11,701 nucleotides of DNA from an uncultured Oscillospiraceae bacterium (GTDB taxonomy: Bacteria; Bacillota; Clostridia; Oscillospirales; Ruminococcaceae). Made by a program: the position numbers and the translations under genes. Location: positions 1-11,701 of the forward strand of contig UREN01000058.1 of the NCBI GenBank assembly GCA_900546885.1. The letters run 5' to 3'. The notes under the pieces were generated by a model. It saw only the letters and a program-made list of their open reading frames with translations, was not told the origin of the DNA and searched no databases. How positions within the stretch are numbered: the first letter of the stretch is position 1; the number at the start of each line of letters is the position of its first letter. Positions 1 to 6,578 of this stretch are shown in pieces.

Positions 1-74
1 TTTTTTTTTTCAAGCAGAAGACGGCATACGAGATCACTGTGTGACTGGAGTTCAGACGTGTGCTCTTCCGATCT
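1..74. other. Illumina P7 / TruSeq index adapter left on the contig end
   Basis: This is not genomic DNA. Bases 11-34 are the 24-nt Illumina P7 sequence, 35-40 (CACTGT) are the index read in reverse (ACAGTG, TruSeq index 5), and 41-74 are the TruSeq read-2 adapter ending in GATCT. The ten T's at 1-10 match the spacer that precedes P7 on flow-cell oligos. The orientation is what a read running through a short insert and the whole adapter would leave after assembly. Genomic sequence starts at about base 75. The adapter match is seen directly; the read-through explanation is inference. Confidence 0.99.
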
Positions 75-89
75 CAGAAAATTTGTTTT

Positions 90-3000
90 TTACACAACGC
101 TGGCGCCCGGGAAGTAGTGCTGCAGCACCTGCGTATAGCTCCAGCCATACTGCGCAATATAGCCCGCCGCGCCGTACTGGCTCATGCCCACGCCATGGCC
201 GTTGCCGTTGGTGGTAATAACCCAAGACCGGTCTGCGCTGTTATAGCTCCAGCTGACGAGGTTGGCGCCATACATGCCCCAGCAGTTCTCGTAGAACCTG
301 CCGCCGGTAATGCGCTGGCCGCACACCACGGCGTAATCCACATAGCCGTTGACGTCTGTATGAATTTCGGTAATCCAGCTTTCCGGCCTCGATTCATAGG
401 CCTTGAACACTGTTTCGCCCACCATTTTGATGACATTGCTGCGCATTGTCTCCTGCTTGATGGTGGTAGCCCTGGGGTAATACTGGGAGGGGGCAAATTT
501 CTGCTCGAACGCGCTGTCCACACTGACCAGGTAGGCATAATTGCCCCACCCCATGTTGGCAGCCGAATTGGTTTTTTCCGCCGCACAGCTGCCATAGGCC
601 GTGTTGGCCACATCGCCGTTATACTTTACCAGCACGTCCTTCACGCTCTCTACCGCGCTTGATATCTCGCTGCTGTAGCTGCTGGCAAGCCCCACGCTGG
701 GCGTAGATACCCCATGGCGAATCTGGTAGATAAGCCAGGAGTGCGCCGCCACAGCCTGCGCCTGGTACAGGCTGCGCCTGTCGCCCGCGCTGAGCTGGGC
801 ACTGGTGAAGCCGCCCACCTCGTTGGCCACAATCTTTTTCAAAATTTCGGTGGTGTTGGCCGTGACGCTTTTGCTCGTGTTCACGTCCCACACCGTGATG
901 TTGCCGCTACTGGAACCCGTGCCGTCGCTGGAGCCGCTGCCCCCTGCGCCGCTGGGGTACAGCCAGTTCAGGTCTACATTGGTGCTGATGCCGGGCACGC
1001 TGCCCGCATTGGAATACTGCCACATCTGCACATTGCCCATGCCCTGAGACGAGCCCCAGTGCGCCACCCAGGCGTTATAGCCCTCATTCATCAGGCCCGC
1101 GCCGTCAAACTGCGTCTTCATCCAGCTTTCACTGGCGTAGAAACCTGTGGCGGTGCCCAGCATCTGTTCCACCGCCACCATGCCGGAGCGCACGGCGTCT
1201 GTGCGGCTGTCGTAAGTAGAGTGGTTATTTTTCAGAATCCACGGGTCCTCATAATCGATATAGAAGGGCAAATCCAGGGTGATGCCTGCGTCCTTCAGGG
1301 CCTTCCACTCGCTGGAATTGGCAATGAAGCTCACTTCTTCGCGCGCCTCGCTGCCGTTGAACGCATCGCTGTACCAATAGGCGCCCACCATCAGGCCGGC
1401 CGCCTTGGCGCCCTTCACGTTCTCGACAAATTTGGAATCCATGGCATAGCCGCCGGCCGCATTGCTCCAGCACATGGCGCGCACGATGACAAACTGGACG
1501 CCGGAATCGGCCACCGCCTGCCAGTCGATGGTGCCCTGGTGCGAAGACACGTCAATGCCCTTCAGCGGCCCGGTGACGGGCCCCTTCAGCGCAAGCTCGT
1601 AGCCGTACTTTTCCACCTGCGCGGGCTGTGCGGCGTCGCGCACCTGCACCGAGTCTTTCGCCAGGGTGGTGTCTTTTGTCACCTTAAATGTATAGCTGGC
1701 CGCGCTTTGCCAGGTTTTGCCGCCGTCAAAGCTGTATGCCTTTTCCGCCGCGCCTGCGGCGCCAAAAGTGGCCGTCACCTTCACGGTGTTTTCGCCTGTT
1801 TTGCTGTTGTAGCTGACGGTGACGTCCGTGATGACGGGCGGCGGGGAATAGATGCCGTCCGCTGTAATGTAATACTGCTGGCCGTCCACCGTCACATAGC
1901 CCGCCTGGGTGTGCAGGCGGCCGGAGGCGTCAAAATAGTACACCGTGTCGCCCAGCGGCACAAGGCCCACGGCCAGAAGGTAAGTCTGGTCATCCTGATA
2001 ATAGCGGCCCGCGGGGTGGTTTTCCGCATCCTGCGCCGTTTCAAACCATCCCACTACCGCGGCGCCGTCTTCGCCGTAATAGGTGACGCCGTCTTCGCCC
2101 TCCACGAAGGCCTGCACATACAGCGCGCCGTCTTCGCCGGCCAGGAAGCGCTGGCCCTCATAGGTGATGGTGCCCTTCTGCAGGCGCCCCTCTTCATCAA
2201 AGATATAAAATTTTTCCTCAATTTCCTGGTAGCCGGTGACAAACTGGCCGTCTTCGCCTATGTAATAGGTGTCGCCGCCCTGTTCCACCCAGGTGTTGCG
2301 GTCGGCCACATCCACCGTGCAGCTTGCGGTTTTGCCGCCCACCTGCGCGGTGATAACGGCCGTTCCGTTTGCCAGCGCCGTCACAAGGCCGGTTTCATCC
2401 ACCGTGGCCACAGCGGGGTCGGAAGAGCTCCAGGTGACGGCGCGGTCTGTTGCGTCCCAGGGCTCGTAAGACACCTGCAGGGAAGCTGCCTCCTGCGGGC
2501 GCAGCAGCAGCTGCGTCTCGGAAAGGGAGATGCTCTCCAGCGGCACATCGCCGTCAGAATAGCGCACAGGGATATTTCGCATTTTGGCATATACGGCAGC
2601 CAGGCTTCCCTGTGAAGTATAAATAACAACCCCGCAGGCCGCGTCCACAAAGTCTGCGCCCAGGTAGGTGACGTGGCTTCCCACATCTGCCGTTTGCAGC
2701 TGTTTCAGGCTGAAAAACTGTTTTCCCGGCACAGAGGTGACGCCCTCCGGCACGCGCACGCCCACAATGACGCCCGCTTCATCTGTGCTGTATTCATAAT
2801 CGCCATACGCGAAATTTTCCGCGTTTTTCTGCACGGCGCCGTCCTCTTCGCGGAACAGATAGCTTTTGCCCTCAATTTCCACAATGCCTCTGGCGGGCTC
2901 GCCGTCTTCCTGAATATACTGTTCGCCCTCCCAATGGGCGTCGCACACTTTGTCCTTCACCGTCACATGGCACACGGCCTTCACGCCGTCCACCTCTAAT

Positions 3001-4637
3001 GTGATGTCTGCCTCGCCCAGCTCCAGGCCCTTCACCACGCCGTTTTCCACGGTGGCAACATCCGGGTTCGAGCTGGCCCACACCTGCTCGAACTCTTGTG
3101 CAAACGCAGGCGAAACAGAGGCGGTCAACGTTTTTTCGCGCCCTTTCACCAGCTCCAGCTCGGTTTGGTCCAAAGTGACAGTCACCGTATCCGTATAGGC
3201 GAAACTAAGGCTATTCAACTGTGCGTATACATGCGCGGTAGAGCCGTATGGCGCGCGCACTGCCACGCCCTCTGCCACCGGGATGCAGCCCGCCCCCATG
3301 TAGGTGACGCTGGCAGGGATGGTGAACGTTTTCAGCGAGGGAATGGTAAATTCGCCGCGGGGCAGCTCCGTCACCCCGTCCGGCACTGTTACCGAAATCA
3401 AAATGCCCTTGTCATCTGTGCCATAGGTGTAGCCGCCATAGGGCACATTTTCCCCTTTTTGCAGGGTGCCGTCATCCTCGCTGAAAATATAATATTGGCC
3501 GTCTATTTCAGCAAGGCCCTTCATATAGCTGCCGTCCGCACGCACATAGTGAAGGCCGTCCTGCGTCCAGCCCACGGTCACGCTGTCGTCAATGGGGTTC
3601 ACGGTCACCGTGCACGACGCGCTTGCCTGGCCCGCTTTGGCGGTGATGGCAACCTGGCCCTCTTTCACGGCCGTAATGGTGCCGTTTTCATCCACCGTGG
3701 CCACAGCGGGGTCGGAAGATTCCCACGTCACGGTTTTTTCAGTGGCGTCCTCTGGCAGCACATCGGCCTTCAGCAGGCCTGTCTCGCCCTCCACCAGCGT
3801 CAGCTCGGTTTTATCCAGCGTCACTTCCTCCACGGCCACATAGTCGGTGTACACAACATCAATCTGGTTCAGCTGCGCATACACGGCCGCCGTAGAGTTC
3901 ATGGTGGTGTAAATGGTCAGTTCCGTATCGGTGCGGAACGCCTGCCCGCCAATGCGGGTGACGCCGGCCGGCACGGTAATCTCTTTCAAGGCCTCGCTTT
4001 CAAACGCCTTTGCCCCAATGGTCTGCAGCGTTTCGGGAAGCACAATCGTTTCAATGCCGGTGTTCCGAAAGGCTTCTGTCTGAATGGTTTCAAGCCCTTC
4101 CGAAAGCGCAACTTCTTTTAAATTTTCCAGGCCCTCAAACGTGTAGCCGTTCACCTGCTTCAGGGTAGAGGGAAGCGAAACCTTTTCCAGGGTGGAAAGG
4201 TTTGCAAAGGTGTAGCCATCCATGTATTCTACGCCTTCCGACACCGTGATGCTGCGGATGCCGGCCGCTTCGTTTTGCTCTGTGGCCTGCGCCTTTTCTT
4301 CCCCGGCAGAAGAAGAGGCGCTTGCCGGCGCGCCGGCCTCTTCTTCCTCGGGCTGCCGGAAAGTGCCCTCCAGGCGTGTAACCGGGTGCCCGTCAATGGT
4401 TTTGGGCGTCACCACTTCCGCCTCGCTGCCGGTATATTTCGTCAGCGTGGCGTTGCCGTCCTCGTCCAATTCATATTCATAGGGAAGGTTTGTGTCATCT
4501 GCCTCTTCCGCGCTTTGGGCCGGGCCCGAACCCGAGGAGGACGAACTTTCGCCCGCGGCAAAGCCCGCCGGCAGCATGGAAGCCGCCAGCGCCAGGGCCA
4601 GCCACAGGGCCATTCCCTTTCGAATCAGTTTTTTCAC
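90..4637 (-). CDS. Secreted multidomain cell-wall hydrolase: LRR_5, Big_2 and wall-binding repeats, GH25 lysozyme, SpoIID/LytB domain
   Basis: 1515 residues, complete, GTG start supported by a strong ribosome site. A signal peptide spans about 1-28 (MKKLIRKG, then a hydrophobic core, then GFA/A), followed by a Ser/Glu-rich linker. BspA-type leucine-rich repeats lie at about 128-262. Three Big_2 domains (about 266-347, 486-561, 699-778) each precede a choline-binding-like Tyr/Gly repeat segment, and the first two also a degenerate LRR. An Ig-like beta domain is at about 934-1016. The GH25 muramidase is at about 1026-1228, with DVSSHQG at 1029-1035, the catalytic DxE pair D1128/E1130 in YIDYED, and the terminal WQYSNAG...VDLNW signature. 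A SpoIID/LytB-type domain is at about 1256-1515, with the candidate acid E1273 in ANEVGG and HGVGMSQYGAAGY near the end. By family, the GH25 cuts MurNAc-GlcNAc links and SpoIID is a lytic transglycosylase acting on denuded glycan. It is second in an operon with the upstream membrane gene. Its terminator is lost because the adapter junction lies 15 bases past the stop. Confidence 0.93.
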   Translation of the reverse strand: MKKLIRKGMALWLALALAASMLPAGFAAGESSSSSGSGPAQSAEEADDTNLPYEYELDEDGNATLTKYTGSEAEVVTPKTIDGHPVTRLEGTFRQPEEEEAGAPASASSSAGEEKAQATEQNEAAGIRSITVSEGVEYMDGYTFANLSTLEKVSLPSTLKQVNGYTFEGLENLKEVALSEGLETIQTEAFRNTGIETIVLPETLQTIGAKAFESEALKEITVPAGVTRIGGQAFRTDTELTIYTTMNSTAAVYAQLNQIDVVYTDYVAVEEVTLDKTELTLVEGETGLLKADVLPEDATEKTVTWESSDPAVATVDENGTITAVKEGQVAITAKAGQASASCTVTVNPIDDSVTVGWTQDGLHYVRADGSYMKGLAEIDGQYYIFSEDDGTLQKGENVPYGGYTYGTDDKGILISVTVPDGVTELPRGEFTIPSLKTFTIPASVTYMGAGCIPVAEGVAVRAPYGSTAHVYAQLNSLSFAYTDTVTVTLDQTELELVKGREKTLTASVSPAFAQEFEQVWASSNPDVATVENGVVKGLELGEADITLEVDGVKAVCHVTVKDKVCDAHWEGEQYIQEDGEPARGIVEIEGKSYLFREEDGAVQKNAENFAYGDYEYSTDEAGVIVGVRVPEGVTSVPGKQFFSLKQLQTADVGSHVTYLGADFVDAACGVVIYTSQGSLAAVYAKMRNIPVRYSDGDVPLESISLSETQLLLRPQEAASLQVSYEPWDATDRAVTWSSSDPAVATVDETGLVTALANGTAVITAQVGGKTASCTVDVADRNTWVEQGGDTYYIGEDGQFVTGYQEIEEKFYIFDEEGRLQKGTITYEGQRFLAGEDGALYVQAFVEGEDGVTYYGEDGAAVVGWFETAQDAENHPAGRYYQDDQTYLLAVGLVPLGDTVYYFDASGRLHTQAGYVTVDGQQYYITADGIYSPPPVITDVTVSYNSKTGENTVKVTATFGAAGAAEKAYSFDGGKTWQSAASYTFKVTKDTTLAKDSVQVRDAAQPAQVEKYGYELALKGPVTGPLKGIDVSSHQGTIDWQAVADSGVQFVIVRAMCWSNAAGGYAMDSKFVENVKGAKAAGLMVGAYWYSDAFNGSEAREEVSFIANSSEWKALKDAGITLDLPFYIDYEDPWILKNNHSTYDSRTDAVRSGMVAVEQMLGTATGFYASESWMKTQFDGAGLMNEGYNAWVAHWGSSQGMGNVQMWQYSNAGSVPGISTNVDLNWLYPSGAGGSGSSDGTGSSSGNITVWDVNTSKSVTANTTEILKKIVANEVGGFTSAQLSAGDRRSLYQAQAVAAHSWLIYQIRHGVSTPSVGLASSYSSEISSAVESVKDVLVKYNGDVANTAYGSCAAEKTNSAANMGWGNYAYLVSVDSAFEQKFAPSQYYPRATTIKQETMRSNVIKMVGETVFKAYESRPESWITEIHTDVNGYVDYAVVCGQRITGGRFYENCWGMYGANLVSWSYNSADRSWVITTNGNGHGVGMSQYGAAGYIAQYGWSYTQVLQHYFPGASVV
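2088..3842 (-). repeat. Triplicated composite domain module (period about 215 residues)
   Basis: Within the hydrolase, residues 266-850 repeat the order Big_2, wall-binding Tyr repeat, degenerate LRR. Two copies are full and the third lacks the LRR part. The LRR remnants end alike: VYAQLNQIDVVYTD (ending 265), VYAQLNSLSFAYTD (ending 483) and VYAKMRNIPVRYSD (ending 695), so the copies are about 218 and 212 residues apart. The Big_2 cores share the pattern W.SS(D/N)P.VATV. The DNA is diverged enough that this looks like an old duplication. Confidence 0.8.
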
Positions 4638-4645
4638 TGTTCTGT

Positions 4646-4655
4646 CTCCCCCTTT
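4646..4655 (-). promoter_or_regulatory. Ribosome binding site that supports the GTG start of the hydrolase
   Basis: On the minus strand this reads AAAGGGGGAG, ending 8 bases before the GTG at 4637-4635. The GTG is followed directly by a typical signal-peptide start (KKLIRKG), so the non-ATG start is well supported. Confidence 0.8.
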
Positions 4656-4672
4656 GCTTTAAGAGGTGCGCA

Positions 4673-6112
4673 TCACTCGAACCACCCGCCACACATAGTG
4701 CACTGGTATTGAATTACGCCATTCTCTGTTCGGATCGCGCCCGCCCGGTCATGCGCCTGCGTGGCGGGCTCATCTGTCGTAACTACGTCGCCGCAGCGCG
4801 TGCAGGCTTTTGTCACTTTATAGCCCGTGCAAGGGTAACCCGTACGGGCCCGCTCTACATAATTGTGCCCCTGCGCATTGGTGGAATCCTGCTTTGTCTG
4901 GTTGCAGCGCGTGCATTGATAAGTAGTGGTGCCGCCTGTTTCACAGGTGGCGTCTGTGTGCCCGGTCTGCTGCCAGTTGTGGCCCAGCGCCGCCGTGTTC
5001 TCGGTTTTTGTTTCCCCGCAGCTGCACTTATAAGTAATGGTTCCGCCAGCCGTGCAAGTGGCGGCAGTTTCACTCTGTTTTACCCAGCTGTGGGTATGGG
5101 CCGGGGGCGTGCTGGTTTTTTGCGGCGTAGCCGTGGGCTGCGGCGTGGCCGTTCTCTGCGGTGTGGCAGTGGGCGCAGCCGTCTTTCTTGGGGTAGCCGT
5201 GGCCCGGGGCGTTGCGCTGGGCCGCGGTGTAGCCGTTGCCGCTGTGGAGCTGCTTTGTGAACTGCTTTCCGGTGTGGCCGTGGCCGCAACTGAAGAGGAA
5301 GACCCCGGCACAGCGCCAGAGATGCCGGTGCTGCCGGACGGGGCCGGGCTGGACGCAGGCAGGCCACCCGTGCCCAGCAGGCCAAACTTAAACGCCGCCA
5401 CAACGCCCAGCACGCCTACCAGCACCACGCCCGCCGCGCTGAGCGCCACCGCCAGCCCGTGGCCGGAAAGATATTTTTGGAAAAAGCCGTCCTTGCCGTG
5501 GCGGCCGCCGCGCGGCGGCTGGCCGGAATAGCCGCCGTCGCCCCCGCCGTAGCCGCCCGTGCCTCCGTCGGGCGGCTCAAAGCCCATGGTGTCGTCCGCA
5601 GCAGAGTAAGGCGCTTCATATGGCTCATCGTCATAGCCATACTGCGGGCCGCGCGCACCATCACCCGGCACATCAAAATCCATGGTGTCATCGCTTACGG
5701 AAGAGGGTGCTTCGTACGCTTCATCGCCATAGCCGTATTGCGGGCCATAGCTGCCCGCATCCTCCGGCACGTCGAAATCCATCGTATCATCGCTGGCAGA
5801 AACGGGCGCTTCATATGCCTCGCCGCCATAGCCGTACTGCGGGCCATAGCCGCCTGCATCCTCCGGCATATCAAAATCCATCGTATCGTCACTGACAGAA
5901 GGGGTGCCTTCGTAGGAGCCCTCGCCGTAACTGCCGCCCTCTTCGGGCGCATCGAACGACATGGTGTCAAATTCCCCAGCCGCCGCCCGGCCCACGGCCT
6001 CGTCCTCCTGCTGCCAGGCGCCGGTGTCATTTTCTTTTGTCAAGCGCCGCTCAAAACGCTGGCGCAGCCTGCTTTTTTTCGCATGCTGGGGGGCCTTTTT
6101 CTTCTTGGACAT
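4673..6112 (-). CDS. Type II membrane protein with acidic tandem repeats, Ser/Thr/Pro stalk and Cys-rich extracellular domain
   Basis: 479 residues from MSKKKK; function unknown. In order: a basic N-terminus (1-25); an acidic, Tyr/Gly/Pro-rich region (about 45-185) with 33-residue repeats around SDDTMDFDVPEDAG; one membrane helix (about 218-246); a Ser/Thr/Ala/Pro stalk (about 247-337) with repeated TATP units; and a C-terminal Cys-rich domain (about 339-479). There is no signal peptide. Positive charges (R, H, K) lie just before the helix, so the N-terminus should be inside and the Cys-rich part outside. That part has two clear ~38-residue repeats (HxW, C-x2-GG, YxC then C, GH) and a degenerate third, with 11 cysteines (353, 363, 365, 389, 400, 403, 428, 437, 440, 471, 474). 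Zinc binding is plausible but unproven. Similar Cys/His repeats occur in surface proteins of gut Firmicutes. An ATG 7 codons upstream is less likely because AAGGAG fits this start. Its stop is 35 bases before the hydrolase GTG, which implies co-transcription. Confidence 0.85.
   Translation of the reverse strand: MSKKKKAPQHAKKSRLRQRFERRLTKENDTGAWQQEDEAVGRAAAGEFDTMSFDAPEEGGSYGEGSYEGTPSVSDDTMDFDMPEDAGGYGPQYGYGGEAYEAPVSASDDTMDFDVPEDAGSYGPQYGYGDEAYEAPSSVSDDTMDFDVPGDGARGPQYGYDDEPYEAPYSAADDTMGFEPPDGGTGGYGGGDGGYSGQPPRGGRHGKDGFFQKYLSGHGLAVALSAAGVVLVGVLGVVAAFKFGLLGTGGLPASSPAPSGSTGISGAVPGSSSSVAATATPESSSQSSSTAATATPRPSATPRATATPRKTAAPTATPQRTATPQPTATPQKTSTPPAHTHSWVKQSETAATCTAGGTITYKCSCGETKTENTAALGHNWQQTGHTDATCETGGTTTYQCTRCNQTKQDSTNAQGHNYVERARTGYPCTGYKVTKACTRCGDVVTTDEPATQAHDRAGAIRTENGVIQYQCTMCGGWFE
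5102..5248 (-). repeat. Low-complexity Ser/Thr/Pro stalk repeats (TATPx units)
   Basis: These codons encode a run of short units such as TATPRPS, ATPRA, TATPRK, TATPQR, TATPQP and TATPQK, at about residues 289-337 of the membrane protein. It is a typical flexible exported stalk, rich in possible O-glycosylation sites. The plus strand shows the matching cgtggc/cgtagc low-complexity pattern. Confidence 0.8.
5603..5893 (-). repeat. Coding tandem repeat: two 99-bp units and one 93-bp unit
   Basis: Three head-to-tail copies encode 33-residue units beginning SDDTMDFD and running through GPQYGYG to EAP. On the plus strand the shared word AAATCCAT followed by GGTGTC or CGTATC recurs at exactly 99-base spacing (CAT at 5681, 5780 and 5879). 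The third unit has lost two codons. Degenerate half copies flank the array (TMSFDAPEEG and DDTMGFEPPDG). This is protein-coding, not CRISPR. Confidence 0.88.
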
Positions 6113-6117
6113 GTTTT

Positions 6118-6123
6118 CTCCTT
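6118..6123 (-). promoter_or_regulatory. Ribosome binding site deciding the MSKKKK start
   Basis: AAGGAG on the minus strand, 5 bases before the ATG at 6112-6110. This is a better start than the in-frame ATG at 6133, which would place this Shine-Dalgarno inside the gene. Confidence 0.8.
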
Positions 6124-6336
6124 CACGCCGCAAATACGGCCGGTATTATTTGCTTGCAGCAGCAACCCTTGCAGGCCGGGCAGCAGGCTGCCGCTGCCTG
6201 CGCACCCGGCATCCGATAAAAGCAAAGCGGGCATTCCCCGGCAAATTTCCCGCCGGCCCTCTTTGCCTGCCCGAACCAGGCATCTGCCCAAACCATCTAA
6301 AAACCGAAACGGGCCTCTCCATTTTGCATGATACGC
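6124..6336 (-). promoter_or_regulatory. Long GC-rich leader of the membrane protein / hydrolase operon
   Basis: If transcription starts just downstream of the TATAAT at 6348-6343, the mRNA has an unusually long leader of roughly 225 bases. It has several self-complementary stretches, for example TGCCTG 6264-6269 with CAGGCA 6277-6282, and repeated GCAGC/GCTGC words at about 6180-6210. I recognise no known riboswitch core and see no convincing small ORF. The leader is inferred from the promoter guess. Confidence 0.3.
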
Positions 6337-6342
6337 CCGGCA

Positions 6343-6371
6343 ATTATACTCATAGTTATAGCTATAATAAT
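6343..6371. promoter_or_regulatory. Divergent promoter region with back-to-back -10-like boxes and a 12-bp palindrome
   Basis: In an AT-rich island between divergent genes, the minus strand has a perfect TATAAT (6348-6343) facing the membrane-protein operon. The plus strand has TATAAT at 6363-6368 and TATACT at 6345-6350, the latter 15 bases after a TTGCAT at 6324-6329. Between them lies the perfect palindrome TTATAGCTATAA (6356-6367), a possible operator. No good -35 box is visible for the minus-strand promoter. The boxes are seen directly; their use is inferred. Confidence 0.45.
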
Positions 6372-6491
6372 GCTATCACCAAATTCTGCTTTTTTCAACC
6401 CTGGCCGCCAAATTTACATCTTTTTCATATATGTATCGCCTTTGTAAGCGCCGCCTTTTTTCTTGCGCAAGCCATGCGCAGGCGTTATGAT

Positions 6492-6520
6492 AAACAGGGC
6501 GGCCGCACCCGCCCTGTTTT
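6492..6520 (+). terminator. Strong hairpin with short T run upstream of the tautomerase gene
   Basis: AAACAGGGCGG (6492-6502) pairs perfectly with CCGCCCTGTTT (6509-6519) across a 6-base loop, giving an 11-bp stem ending in TTTT. It looks like an intrinsic, possibly bidirectional, terminator. No gene ends upstream on the plus strand, so it may act as an attenuator in a leader starting near 6375, or end a small RNA. Reading on the minus strand it could block transcription entering the divergent unit. Confidence 0.5.
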
Positions 6521-6567
6521 AAACCAGGCAGCCCGCAGCATATGCGCTGCGCCGCATGCCGGAATTC

Positions 6568-6573
6568 AGGAGG
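6568..6573 (+). promoter_or_regulatory. Ribosome binding site of the tautomerase gene
   Basis: AGGAGG, 5 bases before the ATG at 6579. It fixes the start so that Pro directly follows Met, which the tautomerase chemistry needs, and rules out longer upstream reading-frame extensions. Confidence 0.85.
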
Positions 6574-6578
6574 TTTTT

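Noticed and set aside
60..662. Plus-strand open frame at the left end
   Set aside because: Its start lies inside the sequencing adapter and the rest is antisense to the SpoIID domain.
714..2615. 633-codon plus-strand open frame opposite the hydrolase
   Set aside because: High-GC antisense shadow. The minus-strand frame has recognisable domains throughout, and the plus frame shows only Ala/Arg/His/Gly-rich composition without motifs or a ribosome site.
5603..5893. CRISPR array
   Set aside because: Regular 99-bp spacing, but the units are contiguous, in frame and encode the same peptide; there are no variable spacers and no cas genes.
5961..6578. Long N-terminal extension in frame with the tautomerase
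   Set aside because: It would cross the divergent promoter and the 6492-6519 hairpin. The AGGAGG at 6568-6573 and the need for Pro right after Met fix the start at 6579.
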